From JAQIBY01 sp963676165 (lineage in GTDB: Bacteria > Bacteroidota > Bacteroidia > Bacteroidales > ML635J-15): 64,000 nt of DNA. This document shows, piece by piece, positions 9,953 to 19,766 of the stretch. The stretch is taken from assembly GCA_963676165.1 (NCBI GenBank), contig OY781043.1, positions 1,674,001 to 1,738,000 on the forward strand, in the 5' to 3' direction. Made by a program: the position numbers and the translations under genes. The number at the start of each line of letters is the position of its first letter. Position 1 is the first letter of the stretch. The notes beneath the pieces were generated by a model. The model was not told the DNA's origin, did not search any database, and saw only the letters and a program-made list of their open reading frames with translations.

Positions 9953-11881
9953 TTACTCTTTCACAAACTTTACATTTTTAATTGAGTTTCCATAATACAA
10001 ACGAGCAATATAGTTTCCTTTTGGGAGCTGTGAAATATTGAGTTTTGTTTCTTTTGTGTGTAGTTGTTGAACCAAAACTGCTTGCCCTGTTGCGTTAATG
10101 ATTTTAATAAATGCCAAATCTGAGAATTCAGGTAGCCTGACATACAAATTGTTACTTGCCGGATTCGGATAAAGCTTTATGTCCGGTTCTTCAGATTTTA
10201 TCTCAGTACCTACGTTACAATCCACATAAACAGGCAGTGTTATGTTGTAGCTTTCTCCAAAACCGTTAGTGATTGTAGCGGTTAAATCAGGGCCGAAATA
10301 ATGCTCGGGAATACTGATGGTAAACGGTAATTCAATAATGTCAGCTTGCATGTCTTCATCAGGAATAGGATTGTAAAGAGTAGCAGTATCGTATGTGTGA
10401 TTGTATGTATCCACCCCAACATGTACAGTAAAACTTCCTGTGCCTTGTGATTTAGGAATAAAAACAGGAGGATAGTATAGATTTTCAATGGTTTCCCCGG
10501 TAGAGAATTCAACCGTGTATGGTGCCGCTTTTCCCTGAATTTGTAATTTGGTGTTATAACTCTGGCTGCAATATAAACTATCCGGCAAATTTAGGCATGC
10601 TATATTTTCTTGAGGTGGGGCAGGATAAAGTTCATTCTCACAACCTAAACTGTCAGTTTTAATAAGAAAAAACTGTTGTGGTGGATCGTAATCAAAATCG
10701 AAGGAGCCGTGCCCATGAATAATAAATCCATTGTCAGGTGTTTGTTTAATAGAAGAGCTATAGAGGTCTTGTGTAAATTCTATTTCAGTATTTTTTAATG
10801 TTCTGCGAAAAATTATATCTCCATTGTAATTTGTTTTTAATAAACTAATGCGGAAATTACCCCCCGGACCTGTTGAGCGTTTGTAATCCATTAATGAAAT
10901 AAGGTCACGATTATTTAATTCAATAACGTCAGAAATAAACATGTTACTATATCTTAATTCTTCGCCAGTGCTATTAAAATCAAATCTTCTGTAAAACTTT
11001 TCCCACAGTATATTTCCTGCAGTATCAATTTTTCGAATAGCAGCTTCAGAAATGGGATCCATGCTCCAGTTGCAAATGGCTTGTCCCCCTGCAATGATGT
11101 ACGTGCTGTCTTTCGCTTCCAGCATAGCCATAACCCGCCCATCGTTTTCAAGCGGGTTGCCAAAATATTTTTCCCAAAGTTGATTGCCAATGCTGTCGGT
11201 TTTTACCACATACCAATCCTGTTTAAAGGTTGATGTGCTAAAGCCAAATGTAAAGCCACCTAATAAAAGCTTGTTGTCGTGGGTTTTGATGATTACAGAA
11301 CCTGCTTCATTGGAAATAGTATTGTCAACTCCAAATCCAATGTTGCATATTAAAGAGTTTGTGTTTAAATTGTAAGAAATTAGCCCCATTTCATAATCGT
11401 CTAAGATAATGTTTTGAGTAGTTATTGCAAAGATGCTATCATTCAACATTATTACATCATAAGCACCCGAAATAGAGTCTTCATAAATGATTTGAGTTTT
11501 TATTGTGTCAAGATTCTGGTTGAAAATTATAAAGTAAGGATATTTCTCAAACGATTCATTTTCAACAACTCCACAGAAATAAAAAGAGTCGTTTATGCTG
11601 TTATAGTTTAGGCAGTTGTCTTCGCCTTCGAAGGTTGTTAACCCGTCAAATTTAAATTTGTTTTGAATTATTATCTCTCCTGAGTTATTCAGTTTTGTTA
11701 AACCAATTCCTCTACCACCGTCAACTGAAGTGCCTGTTAAAACCACATAACCATCAGGAATTGAAATCACAGTGTTTGATAGGTTGGCATCCGGGTCATA
11801 ATATACAGTGTTGAACTTTTCCTGAGCAAGCGTGCTAAAGGAAATAAGTAGAAAACCGATTATGTGTATTGTGTGTTTCAT
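9953..11881 (-). CDS. T9SS-secreted repeat-family protein, tandem paralogue 3
   Basis: A 642-residue paralogue and the first of the three to be transcribed, starting 2 bases after the end of the giant gene upstream. The signal peptide GFLLISFSTLAQ, beta-repeat body and type A T9SS domain are as in the others. Its N-terminus (to about GAYDVIMLNDSIF) is nearly identical to paralogue 1, whereas its C-terminal third is nearly identical to paralogue 2, so it reads as a chimera of the two. A short variable stretch after WEKFYRR differs in all three. No enzyme motif is seen. The position after the giant surface protein suggests a role in the same surface structure, which is inference. Confidence 0.8.
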   Translation of the reverse strand: MKHTIHIIGFLLISFSTLAQEKFNTVYYDPDANLSNTVISIPDGYVVLTGTSVDGGRGIGLTKLNNSGEIIIQNKFKFDGLTTFEGEDNCLNYNSINDSFYFCGVVENESFEKYPYFIIFNQNLDTIKTQIIYEDSISGAYDVIMLNDSIFAITTQNIILDDYEMGLISYNLNTNSLICNIGFGVDNTISNEAGSVIIKTHDNKLLLGGFTFGFSTSTFKQDWYVVKTDSIGNQLWEKYFGNPLENDGRVMAMLEAKDSTYIIAGGQAICNWSMDPISEAAIRKIDTAGNILWEKFYRRFDFNSTGEELRYSNMFISDVIELNNRDLISLMDYKRSTGPGGNFRISLLKTNYNGDIIFRRTLKNTEIEFTQDLYSSSIKQTPDNGFIIHGHGSFDFDYDPPQQFFLIKTDSLGCENELYPAPPQENIACLNLPDSLYCSQSYNTKLQIQGKAAPYTVEFSTGETIENLYYPPVFIPKSQGTGSFTVHVGVDTYNHTYDTATLYNPIPDEDMQADIIELPFTISIPEHYFGPDLTATITNGFGESYNITLPVYVDCNVGTEIKSEEPDIKLYPNPASNNLYVRLPEFSDLAFIKIINATGQAVLVQQLHTKETKLNISQLPKGNYIARLYYGNSIKNVKFVKE

Positions 11882-11883
11882 GT

Positions 11884-14800
11884 TTACAGTTTGGTGAAAT
11901 TAACACTTGTGTTGTTTAGTTTGATGATGTAATTGCCTGTGGTTAAGTTTTGAATGTTAACCGTTAAAAGGTTGGTCGAGCGATAAATAGAGATTGTTTC
12001 AACTTTTTGACCTTTTTGTGTGAAAATATCTATTTTATAGTTTGAGTTTTCGTCGTAATTAAAAATGGCATATTCAATAAACAGTGTGTTTTTAGCAGGG
12101 TTTGGGTGAATACTCAAATAATCTTTGCTTGTTTGCTTGATTGTGTTGTGGAAAACAACGGATTTTTCAGTGTTTTCTGTCGGGGGATAAACCACCGGGG
12201 GATATTCTGCCAGGCCTGCATGTTGCAATAATGCCTGAGCTTGTGCGCTTTCTACCAGCATTGTATCATTTGCAAGGGTAAATAGGAAATTTGCGTTTGA
12301 GGCGATGATGCTGTCTGACATGTTTGTTTGAGTTTGTGCCTGCATGGCAATTTGCTGGAGTTGCACAAAATTTTCAAGTGCTATTTGTTTGTCAATGCTT
12401 AGTAATTGAGCCCGACTTGTCATGTTATCCAAAATTTCACCCGCTTTGTGAATTGCATTTTGTGCAATGGCAAAACGCAGCGCTGTTTTGCTGTCTTTAA
12501 TCGTATTTTGAGATATGAGAAATTCAATGAGTTGGCTGTTCAGGCTACTGTCGTTTTCATGGGCTGTTAGTTTAGTGAGACCGGCAATGTTTTTTGCTTT
12601 GTCGCGCTTTAAGTGTGCTATTTCAGCTTCTTTAATTTCTCTCGCATTTTTCCCTACCTGATATTGAAGCAAAATGGCTCTGAGATTTTCATTTACATCA
12701 CTCATGCTGTTAATGTCTTGCTTCCCTTTTTCCGGTAAAGGCGAATTTTCTATCAGAGCAAGTGTTTTTGCCGCAGGAGGCGCCATTGTATTTTGCATTA
12801 ACTCAAATATAACATCGTCGCTTAACATACCATCAAGCTTAAGACTTTGAATAACTTCAGTGTAGTTTTCATTGTTCATGCCGGCGGCTTTTGCCTGTAG
12901 GAAAAGTGTATTGCCGTTATCAACCAGTTGTTGCAATTCGTTTTGTTTGTTAGAAATTTCAAATGAAATGCTGTCATCAAAGGCAGTATGCGTGTTGAAT
13001 AATGTTGTTGCATCTGATTTGATACTCAATTTTGTGCCGGGATTATCAGGACAGGCTATAACTTCAATATAAGAATAGGGCTGACCATACATATTAACTT
13101 TTGGAATTGTTCGTAAATTAGGAATGCATAAGGTGTTATTGTGGTGATAATAATCGTAATAGTTAATGTCTAATGAGTCATGAATACTTGAACTTACAAT
13201 AAACTCACTTTCTGAGCTGCCTGAGCTTGGGGTGTAAAACCGGTTTCCTGCAAGCGCTGCAGAACCACCTGATGATGAGCCCTGTAAACGTTGCATGTTT
13301 CCTGTAACTGAAATGGCATAATTAAAATGATCAAAATCATTGCATTTCATTTCAAGTCCAATATTTCCAGGTTCGACACCATATTCAAAATCACTGTTTT
13401 TCAGATTTGCAATAGCCGGGTATTGCACGCTATCAAAGTCGTTTTTGTAAAGAAGGTTATAATTATCCCCGGAGTTTCGGATGTATGCGCCGTAAAATCC
13501 ATGGCTAAAATCATTAAGTTTAATTGTATATTGATCACAAGCATCTAGGTATAATGCAATAGGGAGTGTGATGAAAACAGGAAATCCTGTATATGAGAAT
13601 ATATCTTTAGAATTAAAACGGTTGGATTCGATAATTGATCCATATTGGTTTCGTATGTCAATGCCATAAATATTATGATTAAAATCACAATCTTTAATTG
13701 TTATAATCCGGGTTGCCTGAATTGTTGCATTTGACTTAACTGCATATCTAAAACTATTAATGATTGTTGGCAAATTATCATAGGGTTCGATATTCGCTAT
13801 GCTATTACTTAAAAGAATGGCATTTCCTCTGTTTGATGGATGAATTGAGTTATCCTGATAATTAAAAATATTGCCTAAGATATTGACACCACCGGCAGAG
13901 CCATCAACAACTATTTGCGAGCTTTGGTATTTGTCTGTTCCATTTAATGTTGTTGGATATAGCAAGGAGTCAATAATAAATGAATTGTTTCTGATTGTTG
14001 ATTTATTTAAAGGATGTCTATTATAAGGCGTAAATATTATAGCAAATTCATTATTCAAAAAATTTGTAGTTGTACTATTTAATACTGCACCGGAATTTAA
14101 GTTTACTGCTTTGTATGCATCGGAAATAACAGTGCTGTCTGAAATTACAACATATGCTTGTTTGTCGTAATATTCTCCCATTGGTATTGATTGCACCAGT
14201 TTTTGTTTGTATAGCGAAGAGCCTCTTGCATTTATTCCTTGCCATTTTTGTGGGCAGCCTGCTTCAATCTTACAATTAGATAGTACTAATTTTCCTTTAC
14301 GCTCAACTTCCCATTGTGTTTCAATAATATCAGTGTATTCGCTTGTTGCTGTGATTATTGTGCAATTTGTAAAACTCAATGAGGCAAGACTACTTACTGT
14401 AATGTCATCTATTTTAATGATTTGATTTTGATAAGTTGGGTGTTGGTATGATTGTATTACCCCTGATAATGATACATCCCAGGGAGTGTCAATGGTTATA
14501 GTGAGGTTGTTGACCTGACTATATGCATTCCAATATGAGATTGTTAAGGTCCCGGTTTCCAATGCTTCAAATGCAAGCGTGTCGTTGGGATTCCCATTCC
14601 AGACAAGTGTGTCACCTGTTGAGTTGTTTAGGAAGAAAACCGGTGAGATGTTATTATCGGTACTAATGTTATGTATTAATAAAGCCCCGTTTCCATAATC
14701 TTGCGCAAGACATTTTGTCGGTTTAACAATCGTATCGAAATATATTGAATCGTTGAACTGTGGAATGGTATCAAAAACAGGAATGAAAATAGCATCGCAA

Positions 14801-17800
14801 TATGTATTTTCGGTTCCGTATTGATTTGATAATAATTCAAAATATGGTATGTTACTCCAATCCTGACCGGGACACTCGTTGATGTTTCCGGATACTTCAT
14901 AAGTTGCCGGTTGTACGCTGTCTTGTATGACATTAAAATCATATTCTTCATAACATAAGTGGACAATGCCAATTCCGTTATTGATGATAATATAGGGAAG
15001 TGATTCTCCCCAAACAGAAATTGTGCTGGTAAATAATGCATCCCCGGCAGAGTTGCTGTAATAATCAACATCAACCGAATATCCCATTGGTTGCAGGTCA
15101 ATGATTTCAATTGTGTCTGACATTGTACAACCGACATCGTCAATGTGATGTAATACATATGTGCCGGGTGGTATAGTGTCAAAGATTCCATTGTCTTCCG
15201 GAATAGAGTCGTTTTGTGTGTTTGTAAGCCAGTTAGTTGAATTGATGAATCCCATATCTTCCAAAAGATTCCAACTTGTTACAATTCTTCCCATTCCTTC
15301 ATCATACGAACACATTGGTTGTTGTACAAAAGGCTCACCGTAAGCATAAAAAGAACTAAGTTCAGAATATTGACAACCAAATTCGTCAATTGCGACTATT
15401 CTGTAAAAGCCCTGGTCCGTAATGTTATTCAAATCTTCTTGATTGAAAATTGTATCTCCATTTGGAACTAGCCAGTAAAGCCGGGAGATGCTGTCTGTTG
15501 CGGTAATGGTTAAATCCATGTATCCAACGGTATCATCACATGTAACAGGAGCATCAATTTCTAAATGAATATCAGAATTAATTACTGAATTGATTTGAAT
15601 ACTGTCAATAACCTCACAATTATTAGCGTCGGTTACGGTTAAATAAATTGTTTCCTCAAATGCAGGTAGATTTTCTAAAATGTTATCATCTCCAAAAATA
15701 GGTTCAGCTTGTTCAAAACTACCCCATTGGTATTGATATTGAGGAGTTCCTCCTTCAATAATTGCTGCTAAACTCACATTCATGTCATTAGGGCAGTAGT
15801 TTTCTCCTGCTGTATAGAAATGAATTGTTGGGTGATTATTTTGAAAATTTAAAATAGTATCAAGCATACATCCCGCTTGATCTGATATTGAAAAAGAGAA
15901 ATTTCCATAAGGTAAACCTGAGATAGTAATTGAATTATTGCTTGTGACAACATTTGAACTATTATAGTTAATGTTGTATGGAGGGAGTCCTCCGGAATAA
16001 TATATTGCAATTGTTGATGTATCTTGAGGACACATTGTTGTAATGACAGTACTGTCAATTTGAATTAGCTGATTTGTGTTAAAAATACCATCATAATGGC
16101 AGTAATTATCACTTACTGTATAATAATGTTCTCCGCTATTTAAGGTGGAAAAGTTTGTGTTTGCTCCATTTGAAACGGGATAATCTGCTCCATCAATTGT
16201 TGAATAGTAGTTTGTTGCAGGATTCCCGGTAATTTCAAGTGATACTGTTCCCGGTGGCGTTTGTGAACAGTCTAAGGAACTTGTCAGATTATATTCAAAT
16301 TGATTAATGTAAATTATTAAGGTATCCCATGATTCACACCCATATTGATTTGTTGAGTAGGCTGAAATTATTGCTGTAGTGTCTGTGTAATTTGTAAATG
16401 TATTTCCTGGTAATTGTAACTCCGTATTTTCTGATACCAATTCTCCATTCAGTGACCAATCTATGGTGTTAATATTGGTTCCTGCCGTATAATAGTATAA
16501 TTGATTGTCGTTACAAATAGTGTCATTCCCACTTATACTTATTGGACTGCTTTGAAGTGTAATTTCTTTTGTAATACTATCGCTGCAACCTGCTTTTGAC
16601 AAACTAACTGTCCAATTGTTCGAAGGTGGTAAACTCGAAATTCCCGTAGGTGTATGTCCTGAGAAATTATAGGTATTTATTCCATCATTAAATGTCCAAT
16701 AAAAGAGGCTGTCGTAACCATGACTTAGATTTAGAAAATCAATATTGTTGCAGTTGTTGGAGCAAATACTAAAATCTATATCGCAGCTATCAGGTTTTGC
16801 ATCAACAAAGTTTGGTAAGTAAAGGTCGTTTTTAATAAAATCATTTGACGGGTAGTGTATAAAGTCACCATGTGCACCACATTCATTGTCGTTTGGGTCA
16901 AATGTAGCAGGATTTTCCGGCTGTAAAATGATCCCCATATATTTTGAATTTTCTTCAATGTCTGATTGTCTTGAAAAGTAAATACGTTCATCAGGTCCTT
17001 CCTGAAGGAAAAGCATTGATTTATAGTACGAATAATCTTCGGTGCTGTTCTTTTCGAAAATTGTTTTTCCATAAAGATTACAAGCGCAAATATCTATGTC
17101 GTTTAGGTCAAATTGTTTGATTCTATAAAACATGTTTGTTGTGTCATTATTTGAGCTCGATGTTGTGTCAATTATTTCTGTCATGTACATGTATTGTGAG
17201 TTGGCACTAAATGCAACCTCGGAAAATTTTGTGAAATAGTTATGAATTGTACAATTAATATAATTGTTGAATTCACCGGTCTGTGCATTAAAAATATAGA
17301 AATTATTTCCTTCGTAAGGTGTGCAGTACACAACATATTTTCCATTCGGTGAAAGTTTAATTGTCGTTTCATATTGGTTTGCAGGAAAGGATAAAGGTGG
17401 ATTAATGAAGGTGTTCGAATGATTTATTGTTCCACCAAAGATTGTATTCGTATCAATTTCAATTGCAACAGGCTGAAAACTGTTCTGATTATTAGTTTTT
17501 AAACTGCTTAATAGCCAATAACCTGTATTATCAGCCTTCGGGGTTGCGCTAATCCCATGTGCAAATGTGCTGAGAGTACTTAAATTGTTATTAGCTAGAT
17601 CCGTAGTTGTAAATAGTTGATTTTGTGATGATAATAGACTTATTTCGAAAGAGGAGTTGATGCCTATTAAACAATAATGAATAATGTAATTGTCATCAAG
17701 ATAGACAACTAAGTATTCATCTATTCCGGAATTGGTGCCAAAATCTAATGCAATAATACTTTTTGAAGCTTGAAAATTTCCATTGAAATTAAAGCTTTGT

Positions 17801-19605
17801 AATACGTGATTCCGATTCCAAATGTCATGTCCGTTTGTATAAAGCAATAATTCTCCATTTGTATTGCATATAGACGTTTCCGAGGGGATTGCTTCTATTT
17901 CGGATTGACCAAGCTGTCCAATTCCTGTTGAAAAATCTAAGTTTGCTTTATGGTCAAAATGCCAATGCGCTCTGTTTAGGTTTTCGCTTAATGTGTCACA
18001 TTCAATTATCGTTATATTTCTTTCATAATTTTGGGTGTAGGAGCTACCTGCTTGTAACGTTAAAATTAAGTTGTAGCTGCCGGCATTTGTAAAGTCATAA
18101 TCAAGACAAAAGTTATTTCCACATGCTGTAAATTCTATTTCGTCAAATTGATCAATAAGATTATTCGTTTCATTATCGAAAATGCTTAATGTGAAGTCTG
18201 TTGCTGTATTTGTAAATACCTCAATGGTTGTTTCTCCAATACATTTGATGTTTTCCGCAGGTTTTTCAATACTTCCGGCTTCAATGCAGGGGATAGTTTC
18301 ACAATAAATATCAAAACCTTCCTCAATTTCATTTGTGTATGGGAGTTCTGGTAAATGGCTCATGATTACAGCATGCATCCATTCTGCTTGTCCTTTTGTG
18401 AAATGATTTCTACATCCATCAGAAGTGTAGTTCATTATATTATGAATTGGATCAAAATAGTTATCCCCAGGACAGGTGTTTGAAAGTTCATTGCATTCAA
18501 TGTTTTGCCCGGCGTGTGGTGGTGTGTCATCAATTAAATCTCCTTCAGTACAATAATTTGTGCTATATGTTCCGCCCCAAGTGTGGTCTAAACCAAAGTA
18601 ATGTCCCGTTTCATGGGCTGCTGTATAACCTTCGTAGCGCATTAGGCTTGTATTTGTTCCGACGATTTCTCGTTTTAGTACAATGTAATTTAAGTTGCTT
18701 CCAAATGTTACAGATCCAGCATATCCTACTGCAGATGGAATGCTGATATTATCAAATATGTAAAAACTTAAATAATTTTCTTGAGGGAAATATTGTTGAT
18801 ATGGTATTACAACATCTCCGATAATACTGTCATCTCCAATGTATGCAAAATCAGTCGGTAAATTAATGTCTGTATTTGTATGTGTGTTATATGTAATTCC
18901 ATAATAGTTAATTTGATTATGGTTTACAACTAAAGATTGCTGAGTAGTTTCATTGATTTTGTAATTCATAGCAGGGCAAAATTTGATCTTGCAGTTGGCT
19001 GCACCTGGTAAATTTGAACGTGCTCCCGCATAAACGTCATTGAGTATTTGAATTGCTTCATTGATTTTGTTTGGTGGTAAAAATGAAACCGGATTGTTTG
19101 CATATTCATGAGGAACAATGACATGGAATACGACAGGTATCGTGATTTCTTGCAGTGTATCTAAGTCGATGTTTTCCGCAAGTGCGATGATGTTGTCAAT
19201 GTTTTGCTGAAATTTCAGTACATCATTATTTGTTTTAACCGTGTTATAAAATACTTTTGAATAACCACAGTCTGATGTGAACTGTATTTGGCAAGTATCT
19301 CCGTAGTCACTCCAAATTGAATCACTTTGTGTACGTACACAAACGTTGTATTCACGAAATACTGGTATTCCTCTGTATTCACTAAAGTATAAAAGCTCGT
19401 CGTTGCTTTCAATAGTGCGTTCATATGTATGATCTTCCGAGAAAAAGTGAAACTGGTAAAGATCAATGTTATCTCGTCTTTCAGTACGAATAGTAGTCCC
19501 AATATTAATATTTGAATTGCTTTGTTCTTCTACTATTTGTGTTTGTGCAATTGTTTGTGAGGTAATAATTGCGAAAAATGCAGTAATAATGGCTAGTTTA
19601 TTCAT
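11884..19605 (-). CDS. Giant secreted M43-type metallopeptidase/beta-helix protein with T9SS domain
   Basis: A 2573-residue exported protein. A signal peptide (about 1-20) is followed by a catalytic region with the extended zinc motif HETGHYFGLDH at residues 331-341 and a later YTSDGCRNHFTKGQ segment, as in pappalysin/M43 metallopeptidases. Residues about 540-950 form a propeller-like module (HWHFDHKANLDFS, NGELLLYTNGHDIW) shared with the protein at 3918-6110. About 950-1700 are Ig/PKD-like repeats, about 1700-2130 look like a right-handed parallel beta-helix, about 2200-2470 are helical, and from about 2497 (SIHPNPAKNTLFIEY) a type A T9SS sorting domain ends the protein. It heads a run with the three paralogues downstream. 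A surface-bound or secreted protease-adhesin is the likely role; the substrate is unknown. Confidence 0.82.
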   Translation of the reverse strand: MNKLAIITAFFAIITSQTIAQTQIVEEQSNSNINIGTTIRTERRDNIDLYQFHFFSEDHTYERTIESNDELLYFSEYRGIPVFREYNVCVRTQSDSIWSDYGDTCQIQFTSDCGYSKVFYNTVKTNNDVLKFQQNIDNIIALAENIDLDTLQEITIPVVFHVIVPHEYANNPVSFLPPNKINEAIQILNDVYAGARSNLPGAANCKIKFCPAMNYKINETTQQSLVVNHNQINYYGITYNTHTNTDINLPTDFAYIGDDSIIGDVVIPYQQYFPQENYLSFYIFDNISIPSAVGYAGSVTFGSNLNYIVLKREIVGTNTSLMRYEGYTAAHETGHYFGLDHTWGGTYSTNYCTEGDLIDDTPPHAGQNIECNELSNTCPGDNYFDPIHNIMNYTSDGCRNHFTKGQAEWMHAVIMSHLPELPYTNEIEEGFDIYCETIPCIEAGSIEKPAENIKCIGETTIEVFTNTATDFTLSIFDNETNNLIDQFDEIEFTACGNNFCLDYDFTNAGSYNLILTLQAGSSYTQNYERNITIIECDTLSENLNRAHWHFDHKANLDFSTGIGQLGQSEIEAIPSETSICNTNGELLLYTNGHDIWNRNHVLQSFNFNGNFQASKSIIALDFGTNSGIDEYLVVYLDDNYIIHYCLIGINSSFEISLLSSQNQLFTTTDLANNNLSTLSTFAHGISATPKADNTGYWLLSSLKTNNQNSFQPVAIEIDTNTIFGGTINHSNTFINPPLSFPANQYETTIKLSPNGKYVVYCTPYEGNNFYIFNAQTGEFNNYINCTIHNYFTKFSEVAFSANSQYMYMTEIIDTTSSSNNDTTNMFYRIKQFDLNDIDICACNLYGKTIFEKNSTEDYSYYKSMLFLQEGPDERIYFSRQSDIEENSKYMGIILQPENPATFDPNDNECGAHGDFIHYPSNDFIKNDLYLPNFVDAKPDSCDIDFSICSNNCNNIDFLNLSHGYDSLFYWTFNDGINTYNFSGHTPTGISSLPPSNNWTVSLSKAGCSDSITKEITLQSSPISISGNDTICNDNQLYYYTAGTNINTIDWSLNGELVSENTELQLPGNTFTNYTDTTAIISAYSTNQYGCESWDTLIIYINQFEYNLTSSLDCSQTPPGTVSLEITGNPATNYYSTIDGADYPVSNGANTNFSTLNSGEHYYTVSDNYCHYDGIFNTNQLIQIDSTVITTMCPQDTSTIAIYYSGGLPPYNINYNSSNVVTSNNSITISGLPYGNFSFSISDQAGCMLDTILNFQNNHPTIHFYTAGENYCPNDMNVSLAAIIEGGTPQYQYQWGSFEQAEPIFGDDNILENLPAFEETIYLTVTDANNCEVIDSIQINSVINSDIHLEIDAPVTCDDTVGYMDLTITATDSISRLYWLVPNGDTIFNQEDLNNITDQGFYRIVAIDEFGCQYSELSSFYAYGEPFVQQPMCSYDEGMGRIVTSWNLLEDMGFINSTNWLTNTQNDSIPEDNGIFDTIPPGTYVLHHIDDVGCTMSDTIEIIDLQPMGYSVDVDYYSNSAGDALFTSTISVWGESLPYIIINNGIGIVHLCYEEYDFNVIQDSVQPATYEVSGNINECPGQDWSNIPYFELLSNQYGTENTYCDAIFIPVFDTIPQFNDSIYFDTIVKPTKCLAQDYGNGALLIHNISTDNNISPVFFLNNSTGDTLVWNGNPNDTLAFEALETGTLTISYWNAYSQVNNLTITIDTPWDVSLSGVIQSYQHPTYQNQIIKIDDITVSSLASLSFTNCTIITATSEYTDIIETQWEVERKGKLVLSNCKIEAGCPQKWQGINARGSSLYKQKLVQSIPMGEYYDKQAYVVISDSTVISDAYKAVNLNSGAVLNSTTTNFLNNEFAIIFTPYNRHPLNKSTIRNNSFIIDSLLYPTTLNGTDKYQSSQIVVDGSAGGVNILGNIFNYQDNSIHPSNRGNAILLSNSIANIEPYDNLPTIINSFRYAVKSNATIQATRIITIKDCDFNHNIYGIDIRNQYGSIIESNRFNSKDIFSYTGFPVFITLPIALYLDACDQYTIKLNDFSHGFYGAYIRNSGDNYNLLYKNDFDSVQYPAIANLKNSDFEYGVEPGNIGLEMKCNDFDHFNYAISVTGNMQRLQGSSSGGSAALAGNRFYTPSSGSSESEFIVSSSIHDSLDINYYDYYHHNNTLCIPNLRTIPKVNMYGQPYSYIEVIACPDNPGTKLSIKSDATTLFNTHTAFDDSISFEISNKQNELQQLVDNGNTLFLQAKAAGMNNENYTEVIQSLKLDGMLSDDVIFELMQNTMAPPAAKTLALIENSPLPEKGKQDINSMSDVNENLRAILLQYQVGKNAREIKEAEIAHLKRDKAKNIAGLTKLTAHENDSSLNSQLIEFLISQNTIKDSKTALRFAIAQNAIHKAGEILDNMTSRAQLLSIDKQIALENFVQLQQIAMQAQTQTNMSDSIIASNANFLFTLANDTMLVESAQAQALLQHAGLAEYPPVVYPPTENTEKSVVFHNTIKQTSKDYLSIHPNPAKNTLFIEYAIFNYDENSNYKIDIFTQKGQKVETISIYRSTNLLTVNIQNLTTGNYIIKLNNTSVNFTKL

Positions 19606-19678
19606 GGTAGTTTTATTTTAAACTATAAATATACTAAAAAGAAGTAGTCGATAAGAATTTAATCAGGAAAGTTTTAAA

Positions 19679-19686
19679 CAAAATTA
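19679..19686 (-). promoter_or_regulatory. Possible -7 element for the giant surface-protein operon
   Basis: On the minus strand this reads TAATTTTG, matching TAnnTTTG, about 75 bases before the ATG at 19605. No TTTG is found at the right distance upstream, so only half of the promoter consensus is supported. Confidence 0.3.
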
Positions 19687-19766
19687 TTCTTTCAAATTTC
19701 TTTCTCTTGGCATTGTGTTTTCAAAGCAAATCACTAATTTTAAATCCTGAATTAAAACGATAAATT

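Noticed and set aside
13000..19600. Many open frames of 60-170 codons on either strand within the giant gene
   Set aside because: They are shadows of one continuous 2573-codon frame with signal peptide, domains and sorting tail.
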